Below, in pieces: positions 27,146 through 35,483 of a stretch of DNA of 64,000 nucleotides (positions are counted from its first letter, which is position 1; each line of letters opens with the position of its first letter). A model generated the notes under the pieces. That model was given only the letters and a program-made list of their open reading frames with translations, made no database searches and was not told the DNA's origin. The translations under genes were made by a program, and so were the position numbers. Source of the DNA: an uncultured Sulfitobacter sp. (GTDB taxonomy: Bacteria; Pseudomonadota; Alphaproteobacteria; Rhodobacterales; Rhodobacteraceae); assembly GCF_947502895.1 (NCBI RefSeq), contig NZ_CANNBM010000004.1:1-64000 (forward strand), in the 5' to 3' direction.

Positions 27146-27997
27146 CTAGGCTGAAGCGCGTGATCGTGGGGTGTTGGTTCGCGGGTTTTGCGCGGCCTGC
27201 TGGCCTCCACGCGGTGCCTGGGCCCTCAGCTGACTGGGTGGTGCGCCTGCGTGTTGTTGCATAAAGCGTGTAAAATAGGCGGCGCTGCCAAACCCGAGAT
27301 GTGCTGCGATGTTGCGGGCAGGGTGGGTCGTCTGCTCCAACAGACTGCGCGCGGCGTGCACTACCCGTTCGGTCAGCAGGTCCGCAGCGGTTTTACCTGT
27401 TGCTGCTTTTACTGCACGGCTCAGATGGGTGGGCGTGACGCCCAGCTCCGCCGCATAAAATGACACTGGCGCGCCAGAGGTGAAGTGTTTCGGGATCATT
27501 TGAACAAACCGGCGTGACAACCGCTCGCCCGCGCTGCGTGGACTGGGGATGTGTTCTTCCTCCATGATTTGGCGGCGCAGCCAGACTGACATGAGCGCCA
27601 CATGCGCTTCTAGTGCGTCATGGGCGAGGGGACGTGTCTGTGACTGTTCCCTTTGGGCAGCTTCGATCAACGCGCCAAGCTCTGCCTGTACATGCACATC
27701 GCGCACCCGCAGATGGCGTGGCATATCAGGCAGACGCAGCGGTGTGCCAACAGGGATCGTAACGACCTGACCCAGTGTTTGGGGGCTGATGTCTATGGCA
27801 AAGAGTGTCTGTGCCGGTACAAATACGGCGTTATGCGTACCAAGGCCGCGTCTGCGTCCGTCCATCAGGATGCGGCCCTGCCCACGGGTGAACCACAGCA
27901 AAGTATGGTGCGCACGGTCATGGGCCAGCGCGAGACGCCAGCTTTGCCCGCCGCCGAATTGCGCAAGGGTCTGTATGCCAAGGTGCAGATCGCTCAT
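27146..27997 (-). CDS. AraC-family transcriptional regulator
   Basis: The 283-residue protein has an N-terminal cupin-like sensor (about 1-130) and a C-terminal double helix-turn-helix AraC domain (about 165-262, with ELGVTPTHLSRAVKAATGKTA and IAAHLGFGSAAYFTRFMQQHAG). The last 20 residues are Gln/Arg-rich. It is followed on the same strand by operator repeats and the transporter operon, so it may control that operon. The effector is unknown. An AGGCGAG ribosome site precedes the ATG. Confidence 0.9.
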   Translation of the reverse strand: MSDLHLGIQTLAQFGGGQSWRLALAHDRAHHTLLWFTRGQGRILMDGRRRGLGTHNAVFVPAQTLFAIDISPQTLGQVVTIPVGTPLRLPDMPRHLRVRDVHVQAELGALIEAAQREQSQTRPLAHDALEAHVALMSVWLRRQIMEEEHIPSPRSAGERLSRRFVQMIPKHFTSGAPVSFYAAELGVTPTHLSRAVKAATGKTAADLLTERVVHAARSLLEQTTHPARNIAAHLGFGSAAYFTRFMQQHAGAPPSQLRAQAPRGGQQAAQNPRTNTPRSRASA

Positions 27998-28126
27998 CTC
28001 GCCTGTGGCTCCCGAACTAACATTGAAAGGAGTGTCACCTTACCGCGCCGCGCCGACATGAAAAACACCTTACGTAACACCTGCGGCGATAAAATGCCGC
28101 ACTGCTCAATCAGCGATCATCCAAGA

Positions 28127-29008
28127 TCATTCGGGCAGGTCCAATTTGTACCAATCGCCCATTTTGCTGCGTATCCAGGTGCGTTGACGTTTTGCGTAGC
28201 GCCGCGTGGCGATAACGGCGGCTTCGCGCGCGGCCTTCAGTGAAATATCGCCGCGTATATGCGCCATCAGTTCCGGCACACCGATGGCTTTGTGCGCGGG
28301 CAGCTGCGGGGTATAGCGGGGGGCGACAGCACGGACCTCATCCAGCGCGCCTTGGGCCAACATCGCGTCAAACCGTTGCTCTATGCGTGCGTTCAGCCAG
28401 TCCCGCTCGACCTGCAATGCGATGGGACAACAAGCATCAAGCGGCAACAAAGGCGGCGGTGTTTTGTCCTGCCACGCAGCCAGACCGCGCCCTGTAGCCT
28501 GCAAAACCTCCCATGCGCGCTGTACCCGCGCGCGATTGGACAGATCAAGCCCCGCCGCAGTTGCCGCATCCAACCCCGCGACCAAGCTGGCCAGAGTCAT
28601 TTCATTGCCCGATGCCCGCACCTCGGCTGGTGTTTGTGGGATGTCAGCCAGACCTTCGGTGAGTGCGGTGAAGTTCAGCCCGGTTCCGCCCACAATGATC
28701 GGCCGTGCACCTGTTGCCAGCAAGTCTTTGACCTCGCGCAGCCAATGGCCCGTTGAATAAGGGGCATCGTCGGGCAAATGGCCGTATAGGTAATGTGGTG
28801 CCTGTGCCTCTTCCTCTGCGGAGGGGCGGGCAGAAATTACATGCCAACAGGCATAAACCTGACTGGCATCCGCGTTGATAATCACTCCACCGCGCGCTGC
28901 AATTTCCAGCGCTAGTGCGGATTTGCCCGAAGCGGTCGGTCCCGCGATCAGCACCGGACGCTCCGGCGGGATACTGTCCAGCAAGGCGGCGCGCTGCGAT
29001 TGTGACAT
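28127..29008 (-). CDS. miaA: tRNA dimethylallyltransferase
   Basis: The 293-residue enzyme has the P-loop GPTASGKS (residues 23-30), the INADASQVY motif, VGGTGLNF and the C-terminal RRYAKRQRTW motif. It adds dimethylallyl to A37 of tRNAs reading UNN codons. The start at 29008 has GGAG upstream; the frame extends to 29338 but overlaps pyrH and is not family-like there. It is divergent from pyrH. Confidence 0.96.
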   Translation of the reverse strand: MSQSQRAALLDSIPPERPVLIAGPTASGKSALALEIAARGGVIINADASQVYACWHVISARPSAEEEAQAPHYLYGHLPDDAPYSTGHWLREVKDLLATGARPIIVGGTGLNFTALTEGLADIPQTPAEVRASGNEMTLASLVAGLDAATAAGLDLSNRARVQRAWEVLQATGRGLAAWQDKTPPPLLPLDACCPIALQVERDWLNARIEQRFDAMLAQGALDEVRAVAPRYTPQLPAHKAIGVPELMAHIRGDISLKAAREAAVIATRRYAKRQRTWIRSKMGDWYKLDLPE

Positions 29009-29114
29009 TTCTTTGCTCCTCTCGCCCTTGCTGCATTGAACCTGCCGCGTATTTGCGACATTTTGCATGCAATAGAAAGCCTCCCATCGCAACACCCCCC
29101 GAAAGGTCCTTCCC

Positions 29115-29840
29115 ATGTCAGATACCCCGCAAACATCATTTAAACGGGTCATGCTCAAAATTTCGGGCGAGGCGCTGATGGGGGACAAGGGGTTCGGACT
29201 GAACCCGCCGACGGTTGAGCGGATCGCGAAAGAGGTCAAATCGGTCCATGATATGGGTGTCGAGATTTGCATGGTCATCGGTGGTGGTAATATTTTCCGC
29301 GGTTTGCAAGGCAGCGCGCAGGGCATGGAGCGGACCACGGCAGACTACATGGGAATGCTGGCCACTGTGATGAACGCGCTGGCAATGCAAAGCGCGCTGG
29401 AGGCCGAAGGCATCCATACCCGTGTGATCTCTGCCATTACCATGAACGAGGTGGCCGAGCCGTATATCCGCCGCCGCGCCGTTCGCCACCTTGAGAAAAA
29501 GCGCGTCTGCATCTTTGCCGCAGGCACGGGCAACCCTTATTTCACCACCGATACTGCTGCGACCCTGCGCGCCAACGAGATGTCCTGCGAGGCGATCTTC
29601 AAAGGCACCAAGGTGGATGGTGTCTATGACAAGGACCCCGAAAAGCACGACGATGCAAAACGCTATGACACGGTCAGCTATGACGACGTGCTGGCCAAAC
29701 GTCTGGGTGTGATGGATGCAAGCGCCATTGCACTGGCGCGCGACAACAACCTGCCGATCATCGTCTTTTCTCTGGATGAGCCAGGCGGGTTCAAAGGCAT
29801 CCTTGCAGGCGAGGGGACCTATACCCGCGTGCAGGGATAA
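29115..29840 (+). CDS. pyrH: UMP kinase
   Basis: The 241-residue protein matches the bacterial amino-acid-kinase-fold UMP kinase: KISGEALMG near the N-terminus, VIGGGNIFRG, GTGNPYFTTDTAA and VDGVYDKDP. It phosphorylates UMP to UDP and is usually UTP-inhibited. It is followed by a small membrane protein and frr, the usual pyrH-frr-uppS-cdsA-dxr-rseP order. Confidence 0.97.
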   Translation: MSDTPQTSFKRVMLKISGEALMGDKGFGLNPPTVERIAKEVKSVHDMGVEICMVIGGGNIFRGLQGSAQGMERTTADYMGMLATVMNALAMQSALEAEGIHTRVISAITMNEVAEPYIRRRAVRHLEKKRVCIFAAGTGNPYFTTDTAATLRANEMSCEAIFKGTKVDGVYDKDPEKHDDAKRYDTVSYDDVLAKRLGVMDASAIALARDNNLPIIVFSLDEPGGFKGILAGEGTYTRVQG

Positions 29841-29899
29841 CGCCCTATTTCTGGCGTAATTGCGCAATATCAGCAGATTTTCTGAAAATGGAGGATCTG

Positions 29900-30148
29900 A
29901 TGACACAAACCGATTTCAACAGCGCGCCCCAAGTCGAGGCATCCAGCAGCTTGGGTGCGCGGCTGGCTTTGCCCGTGGCTGTTTTTGCAGGTACGATTGC
30001 CATTAATCTGTTCGCCGCGACGGGTGCGGACGATATGTGCCGTGTTTGTCCGGTAACACCTGTGCAGGATGCTCTGCCATGGGCCGCTGGTGCGGCGCTG
30101 TTGGTCATCGTTTTACAGACACTCGGACGCGTGCGCGGCCAGCAGTGA
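29900..30148 (+). CDS. Small membrane protein of unknown function
   Basis: From ATG 29900, 5 bp after a GGAGG site, the product has 82 residues with two membrane helices (about 20-38 and 60-76) and a DDMCRVCPVTP loop holding two Cys. An in-frame ATG at 29888 lacks the ribosome site. It is inserted between pyrH and frr. I do not recognise the family. Confidence 0.65.
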   Translation: MTQTDFNSAPQVEASSSLGARLALPVAVFAGTIAINLFAATGADDMCRVCPVTPVQDALPWAAGAALLVIVLQTLGRVRGQQ

Positions 30149-30291
30149 TACTGGCCGGGGTCTCGGCGGCGGCAAAGCGTACAGTAACGGCATCATGTCA
30201 CTTAAAAGCGTGGTGCCGATAAACCTGCCTTTCCTTGTGCGGGCCAATGTTCTAAACCTCCGCGGTAACGATATTAACGACGAGGCACCCT

Positions 30292-30858
30292 ATGTCTGAA
30301 GACTTCATGCTCGATACCGACGATCTTGAGCGGCGTATGACCGGGGCAATCGCCTCGCTGCGGACCGAATTTGCGTCTTTGCGCACGGGCCGCGGCTCGG
30401 CCTCTATGCTGGAACCGGTGATGGTTGACGCGTACGGGCAGATGACTCCGGTCAATCAGGTAGGCACGGTAAACGTGCCGGAACCACGGATGGTTACGAT
30501 TAACGTCTGGGACAAGGGTCTGGTCGGCAAGGTCGAAAAGGCAATTCGTGAAAGTGGTCTGGGCATCAATCCGCAGTTGAATGGTACCATCATCATGCTG
30601 CCCATCCCCGAGCTGAACGAGGAGCGCCGCACACAACTAACCAAGGTTGCTGGTGGCTATGCCGAAAATGCGCGTGTCAGCATCCGCAACATCCGCCGTG
30701 ACGGAATGGACCAGATCAAAAAGGCCAAGAACGATGGCGCGATGTCCGAGGACGACCAGAAAATCTGGGAAAGCGAAGTGCAGGACCTGACCAACAAGCA
30801 GATCAAGGCGATTGATGACCTGCTAGAGACGAAGCAAGCGGAAATCATGCAAGTTTAA
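30292..30858 (+). CDS. frr: Ribosome recycling factor
   Basis: The 188-residue protein has the family N-terminus, the SLRTGRGSASMLEP segment, the PxxVTINVWDK hinge and the C-terminal RDGMDQIKKAK motif. It splits post-termination ribosomes together with EF-G in the cytoplasm. A GAGG site lies 8 bp before the ATG. Confidence 0.97.
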   Translation: MSEDFMLDTDDLERRMTGAIASLRTEFASLRTGRGSASMLEPVMVDAYGQMTPVNQVGTVNVPEPRMVTINVWDKGLVGKVEKAIRESGLGINPQLNGTIIMLPIPELNEERRTQLTKVAGGYAENARVSIRNIRRDGMDQIKKAKNDGAMSEDDQKIWESEVQDLTNKQIKAIDDLLETKQAEIMQV

Positions 30859-30945
30859 CAGGCTTTTGCCTTAATATGGGCGGATCACTGTCCTATCGGG
30901 AACACCCGAAGCAAATGACAGGCCCCCAACGATGCATAGACTAAC

Positions 30946-31698
30946 ATGATCAAACGCGCCAAAGCCCAGCCCGAACCATTGCCAGCCGCCACTCCCGGTG
31001 GGCCGCGCCATGTTGCAATCATTATGGACGGGAATGGTCGTTGGGCAACCCAGCGGGGACGCCCGCGACTGTTCGGTCACCATGCAGGGGCCAAGCGTGT
31101 GCGCGAAGTGGTTGAGGCCTGCCCTGATGTAGGGGTCGAGTATCTGACTATCTTTGCGTTTTCTACGGAGAACTGGAAGCGTACACAGGTTGAGGTTGCA
31201 GGCCTGATGAGTCTGTTTCGCCGCTATATTACCAAAGAAACCCGCGCCCTGAACGAGCGCGGTGTGCGCGTGCGCTTTATCGGGGATCGGGTGCGGCTGG
31301 ACGACAAGCTGATCAAGCTCATGAACGATCTTGAAGAGATTACGTCGCAGAACACCAGCGTTAACCTGACCATTGCGATTAACTATGGTGGCCGTGACGA
31401 GGTGGCGCGCGCAACCAAGCGGTTGGCGCAAGATGTCTCCGAAGGGCGGCTTGATCCTGAGAATATAGATGAAGAAACGCTGCCAAAGTATTTGGATACT
31501 TATGTTTTGCCAGATCCTGACCTTGTAATCCGTACCAGCGGCGAGGCACGCATTTCCAACTTCCTGCTCTGGCAGTCGGCCTATGCGGAATATGAATTCA
31601 TCGATACACTCTGGCCTGATTTCACGCGAATGGAGTTTGCGCGGCTCTGCGCCTCCTATGGCGGGCGGGACCGACGGTTTGGGGCGGTCAAAACCTGA
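30946..31698 (+). CDS. uppS: Isoprenyl transferase (undecaprenyl diphosphate synthase)
   Basis: The 250-residue protein has the cis-prenyltransferase motif IIMDGNGRWA with the catalytic Asp28, the FSTENWKR motif and the C-terminal RTSGEARISNFLLWQSAYAE motif. It makes the C55 carrier lipid for peptidoglycan. It belongs to the frr-uppS-cdsA-dxr-rseP cluster, 18 bp before cdsA. Confidence 0.96.
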   Translation: MIKRAKAQPEPLPAATPGGPRHVAIIMDGNGRWATQRGRPRLFGHHAGAKRVREVVEACPDVGVEYLTIFAFSTENWKRTQVEVAGLMSLFRRYITKETRALNERGVRVRFIGDRVRLDDKLIKLMNDLEEITSQNTSVNLTIAINYGGRDEVARATKRLAQDVSEGRLDPENIDEETLPKYLDTYVLPDPDLVIRTSGEARISNFLLWQSAYAEYEFIDTLWPDFTRMEFARLCASYGGRDRRFGAVKT

Positions 31699-31716
31699 CG
31701 CAATCTGAGGTGGGGC

Positions 31717-32508
31717 ATGGACGGTACGGAAAAATGGTCTGATTTAACGGTTCGCGTCGGCTCTGGCCTTGCGATGGTGCTGTTGGGTGCCTTCGGGATC
31801 TGGATGGGTGGGCATGTTTTCCATGTTCTGGTCGCTGTCATCTGCGGACTGATGGTTTGGGAGCTGGTAGGGATGCTGCGCCCCGACGGGGCTAATACGC
31901 AGCTCATGTTGGGCCTGCTCACGGGCGGGGCTGTGTTTTTGTCGGTGTACTTGCCCATTGGCTTTGCGTTGCCGTTGTTGCTTGCACCGGCGTTGGTGGG
32001 TTTTGGACAACTGACACGCAACCGCACGATCTATATGGCATTTACCGTGATGATCCTGATGTCAGGCTTTGGCATGATGCAGGTGCGCGACGACATGGGT
32101 CTGGGCTGGATGTTGTGGTTGGTCATTGTTGTCGTGGTAACCGATGTAGTGGGGTATTTTGCAGGCCGTACCTTTGGTGGCCCCAAGTTCTGGCCCGCTG
32201 TTAGTCCCAAAAAGACGTGGTCGGGCACTGGCGCCGGCTGGGTCGGTGCGGCACTGGTCGGGCTGGTGTTTTCGATAAACACTGGGGTTGGTTATCAGAT
32301 AATTGGTATTTCGGTCGCAATATCAATGGCATCGCAGATGGGTGATATTGCAGAAAGTGGTATGAAGCGAAAAATGGGCGTCAAAGACAGCTCAAACCTG
32401 ATCCCCGGTCACGGGGGCTTGATGGACCGGTTTGATGGTATGCTGGGGGCCTCCTTGTTTTTGCTTATCATAGGCCAGTTCATCGGCTTTCCGCCCGGAT
32501 TGGGCTGA
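31717..32508 (+). CDS. cdsA: Phosphatidate cytidylyltransferase
   Basis: The 263-residue membrane protein has about six hydrophobic helices and the CTP-transferase signature near residue 215 (SGMKRKMGVKDSS...GHGGLMDR). It makes CDP-diacylglycerol for phospholipid synthesis. dxr starts 4 bp after its stop. Confidence 0.95.
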   Translation: MDGTEKWSDLTVRVGSGLAMVLLGAFGIWMGGHVFHVLVAVICGLMVWELVGMLRPDGANTQLMLGLLTGGAVFLSVYLPIGFALPLLLAPALVGFGQLTRNRTIYMAFTVMILMSGFGMMQVRDDMGLGWMLWLVIVVVVTDVVGYFAGRTFGGPKFWPAVSPKKTWSGTGAGWVGAALVGLVFSINTGVGYQIIGISVAISMASQMGDIAESGMKRKMGVKDSSNLIPGHGGLMDRFDGMLGASLFLLIIGQFIGFPPGLG

Positions 32509-32512
32509 GCTG

Positions 32513-33685
32513 ATGCGCAGGGTAAGTATATTCGGGGCGACCGGGTCTATCGGGCAAAATACGATTGATCTGATCAAGCGCGCACCGGATGAATATGACG
32601 TGGTGGCGCTGACAGGGGCCAGCAATATCGCGCAGCTTGCCGCAGATGCCCGCACGCTGAATGCCCAGATCGCCATTACCGCAGATGAGGCAAAGCTGCC
32701 CGTATTGCGTGCTGCACTTGATGGCTCGGGGATTGAGGCAGCAGCGGGGGCCGTGGCCATTGAAGAGGCAGCGCATCGCCCTGCGGACTGGATCATGTCT
32801 GCGATTGTGGGGGCAGCGGGCCTTGCACCTGGAATGGCTGCGCTGACGCAGGGGACAACGCTCGCTCTTGCCAATAAGGAATCACTGGTTTGTGCGGGTG
32901 AGTTGCTGCTTCAGACCGCGCGCAGTCATGGCGCCGAAATCCTGCCGGTGGACAGCGAACATTCTGCCGTTTTCCAAGCTCTTGTAGGAGAGCCGATGGA
33001 GGCAGTTGAGCGGATCATCATAACGGCCTCTGGCGGGGCGTTTCGCGACTGGCCGATCGGAGATCTGGCGGGGGCCACGCTGGATCAGGCATCCAGCCAT
33101 CCGAATTGGGATATGGGCCAGCGGATCACTATTGATTCCGCATCCATGTTTAACAAAGCGATGGAAGTCATTGAAACACGGGAGTTCTTTGGCGTTGATC
33201 CTGACATGATCGAGGTTTTGATACACCCGCAAAGCATGATCCACGCGCTGGTCGGTTTCAATGACGGTGCTTTGATGGCCCATGTAGGGCCAGCCGATAT
33301 GCGCCATGCCATCGGTTATGCGCTGCACCATCCCGCGCGGCGCACGCTGCCGGTCGAGCGGCTGGATCTGGCGGCCATTGGCACGTTCGAGTTTCGCGCC
33401 CCGGATGATATCCGCTGGCCCGCGCTGCGCATCGCGCGTGAGGTCATGGCGCGGGGCGGGCTGGCAGGCGCTGTGTTTAACGCAGCAAAAGAAACAGCGC
33501 TGGACGGGTTTATCGCAGGACACCTCAAATTTACCCAGATGTCAGATGTTGTCGCGAGCACATTGGAACACATGGATGCGTCGGGTGGTCATATTGATGC
33601 CACCATGACACTTGATAACGTGCTGCATACGGATCATTTGGCACGTCAGGCCGCATGGCAGGCAATCAAGACCTGTCAGGGCTAA
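32513..33685 (+). CDS. dxr: 1-deoxy-D-xylulose 5-phosphate reductoisomerase
   Basis: The 390-residue protein has the NADPH-binding GATGSIGQNT motif at the N-terminus, the ANKESLV and PVDSEHSA active-site segments, SGGAFRDW and NWDMGQRITIDSASM. It is the committed step of the MEP isoprenoid pathway. It sits directly upstream of rseP; a longer rseP start would overlap its end. Confidence 0.97.
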   Translation: MRRVSIFGATGSIGQNTIDLIKRAPDEYDVVALTGASNIAQLAADARTLNAQIAITADEAKLPVLRAALDGSGIEAAAGAVAIEEAAHRPADWIMSAIVGAAGLAPGMAALTQGTTLALANKESLVCAGELLLQTARSHGAEILPVDSEHSAVFQALVGEPMEAVERIIITASGGAFRDWPIGDLAGATLDQASSHPNWDMGQRITIDSASMFNKAMEVIETREFFGVDPDMIEVLIHPQSMIHALVGFNDGALMAHVGPADMRHAIGYALHHPARRTLPVERLDLAAIGTFEFRAPDDIRWPALRIAREVMARGGLAGAVFNAAKETALDGFIAGHLKFTQMSDVVASTLEHMDASGGHIDATMTLDNVLHTDHLARQAAWQAIKTCQG

Positions 33686-33720
33686 ATTCGGCAGCTATAG
33701 AAAAAGAGCAGGGTAGAGCA

Positions 33721-35073
33721 TTGGATTTCACAACATTGGTTCCGCAGTTCGGCGGGTTTATCTGGACCATCGCCGCGTTTATCATCGCGCTGTCGGTGAT
33801 CGTGGCGATCCATGAATACGGGCACTACATCGTTGGCCGCTGGTGCGGGATCAAAGCAGATGTCTTTTCGCTGGGATTTGGTCCTGTGCTGTACGCGCGG
33901 TATGACAAGCACGGCACCAGATGGCAGATCGCTGCCCTGCCTTTTGGCGGCTATGTGAAGTTTGCAGGCGATGCTAACGCCGCGTCGGGCAAGGACGAGG
34001 ATGCAATAGCGCAAGTCGCTGATGACCCTGCGCGCCTGCGGGCCACCATGCATGGTGCGCCGCTTTGGGCGCGTGCGCTGACAGTTGCGGCGGGGCCTGC
34101 GTTTAACTTTGCAATGTCGATCATCATTTTTGGCGCCATCGCGATGAGCCTTGGCAGCGTGCGTGACCCTCTAACCGTCGAGGCGCTAAAGCCGATGCCA
34201 AATCAGGTTGTGGGGCTGGAGCAGGGCGATGTTATCCTGTCGATTGCCGGACGTGAAATGCCGTCCAACACCCAATCTCCCGAATATCGCAGCTATCTTG
34301 ATGATCTCCCGCTGGAGCCCGTGCTAGAGTATACGGTGCTGCGCGACGGTACGTCTTTGACAGTTGATGGCCCTTATCCGCAGCCTGCGCTTGTCGGTTC
34401 AGTGGGGCCACAGACGGCAGCACTTGATGCAGGCTTGGCCAGCGGTGACGTCATTGTCGGCATTGACGGTGCGCCGACATTTGCGTTTCAGCAGCTTAAA
34501 GATGCAGTAGAGAGTTCCGAAGGGCGCCCCTTGCTGCTGGACGTCTGGCGCGATGGCGAGACGCTGCAGTTCACTCTTATTCCCAAATCCACGGATGAGC
34601 CGCAGCCTGATGGCAGCTTTATCAACGTGCTGCGCATCGGTATTTCCAGCGACAGTGCAATCACGCCGGCAACAGAAACACCTGGTCTGCTGGAAGCAGC
34701 AGAGCGCGGCGTGGCGGGGACTTGGCGCATTATTAAAGGATCGCTTTCAGGCCTGTGGCATATGGCGACAGGGGCAATCAGCAGCTGTAACATGTCCGGC
34801 CCTGTCGGCATCGCACAGGTATCGGGCGCGATGGCAAGCCAAGGCGCTATGAGCTTTATAAACTTTATCGCAGTGCTCAGCACGGCGGTCGGTTTGCTCA
34901 ACCTATTCCCGATCCCTGCTTTGGACGGGGGGCATCTGACATTCTACGCCTATGAGGCGGTGCGCGGAAAACCACCCAGCGACAAGGCACTGCGCATTTT
35001 GATGAGTATCGGGATCACGATGGTTCTCGGGCTTATGCTGTTTGCGTTGTTTAACGATCTGTTTTGCCCGTAG
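33721..35073 (+). CDS. rseP: RIP metalloprotease RseP
   Basis: The 450-residue site-2 protease has the zinc motif HEYGH (residues 31-35) in the first membrane helix, two PDZ-like regions (about 130-290) and the second metal motif NLFPIPALDGGHL near residue 405. It cleaves anti-sigma factors within the inner membrane. The family normally starts close to the first helix, which favours TTG 33721; an ATG at 33655 adds 22 residues and overlaps dxr by 31 bp. The start remains uncertain, the gene does not. Confidence 0.9.
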   Translation: MDFTTLVPQFGGFIWTIAAFIIALSVIVAIHEYGHYIVGRWCGIKADVFSLGFGPVLYARYDKHGTRWQIAALPFGGYVKFAGDANAASGKDEDAIAQVADDPARLRATMHGAPLWARALTVAAGPAFNFAMSIIIFGAIAMSLGSVRDPLTVEALKPMPNQVVGLEQGDVILSIAGREMPSNTQSPEYRSYLDDLPLEPVLEYTVLRDGTSLTVDGPYPQPALVGSVGPQTAALDAGLASGDVIVGIDGAPTFAFQQLKDAVESSEGRPLLLDVWRDGETLQFTLIPKSTDEPQPDGSFINVLRIGISSDSAITPATETPGLLEAAERGVAGTWRIIKGSLSGLWHMATGAISSCNMSGPVGIAQVSGAMASQGAMSFINFIAVLSTAVGLLNLFPIPALDGGHLTFYAYEAVRGKPPSDKALRILMSIGITMVLGLMLFALFNDLFCP

Positions 35074-35127
35074 GGTAAAAGCAGCGGGAGCATTAGAAAA
35101 CAGGGAAAGCAGGGCAAATGCCTTGCT

Positions 35128-35164
35128 TTTGCCACATTTGCCCCCCGCGTTTGCCACAATTTGC
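35128..35164 (+). repeat. Direct repeat TTTGCCACA, two copies 22 bp apart
   Basis: TTTGCCACATTTGC (35128-35141) and TTTGCCACAATTTGC (35150-35164) lie about 50-85 bp upstream of the small ORF start. The two-turn spacing suits a protein-binding site. No regulator is suggested. Confidence 0.45.
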
Positions 35165-35211
35165 TGTCATCCAGACCCTCTACAACGATGCACCTATGAG
35201 GGGAGCGAGAC

Positions 35212-35340
35212 ATGCAAACGATAACACGAGGCTACCGTGGCCTGAGCGTTCTTATGGATCTGAACTGGGATCGCGCGCTTTATCTCTGCACGATCATCTT
35301 TGCGCTTTGCGCGGGCGCATTCATCGGCACGCTCCAGTAA
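35212..35340 (+). CDS. Small single-helix membrane protein (42 residues)
   Basis: ATG 35212 follows a GGGGAG site. The product has a basic N-terminus (MQTITRGYRG), a LNWDRALYL segment and one membrane helix (about residues 22-40: ALYLCTIIFALCAGAFIG). A terminator follows 28 bp after the stop, so this is an independent unit between rseP and bamA. Function unknown. Confidence 0.65.
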   Translation: MQTITRGYRGLSVLMDLNWDRALYLCTIIFALCAGAFIGTLQ

Positions 35341-35367
35341 GAAGCTGCAAATAGGTAAAGTTTTTTC

Positions 35368-35394
35368 AGGTCTGCGCCTCGCGCAGGCCTTTTT
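35368..35394 (+). terminator. Rho-independent terminator after the 42-residue ORF
   Basis: AGGTCTGCGC pairs with GCGCAGGCCT across a CTC loop, with one G-T wobble, followed by TTTTT. It separates the small gene from bamA. Confidence 0.8.
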
Positions 35395-35483
35395 GCGTCG
35401 AAAAAACGGGCACATGGTTTTGACAACACAGCGCCCTGAGGGTACTCAGGAATTAACGGTGTTTATAAAATTGGGTAATAACC

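Larger units (their letters stand above)
35074..35483 (+). other. 410-bp rseP-bamA gap: one small ORF, one terminator, one repeat
   Basis: It contains a direct repeat at 35128-35164, a small membrane gene at 35212-35340 and a terminator at 35368-35394. The remaining 90 bp before bamA are AT-rich and probably hold the bamA promoter, but I see no clear -35/-10 pair. Confidence 0.6.
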
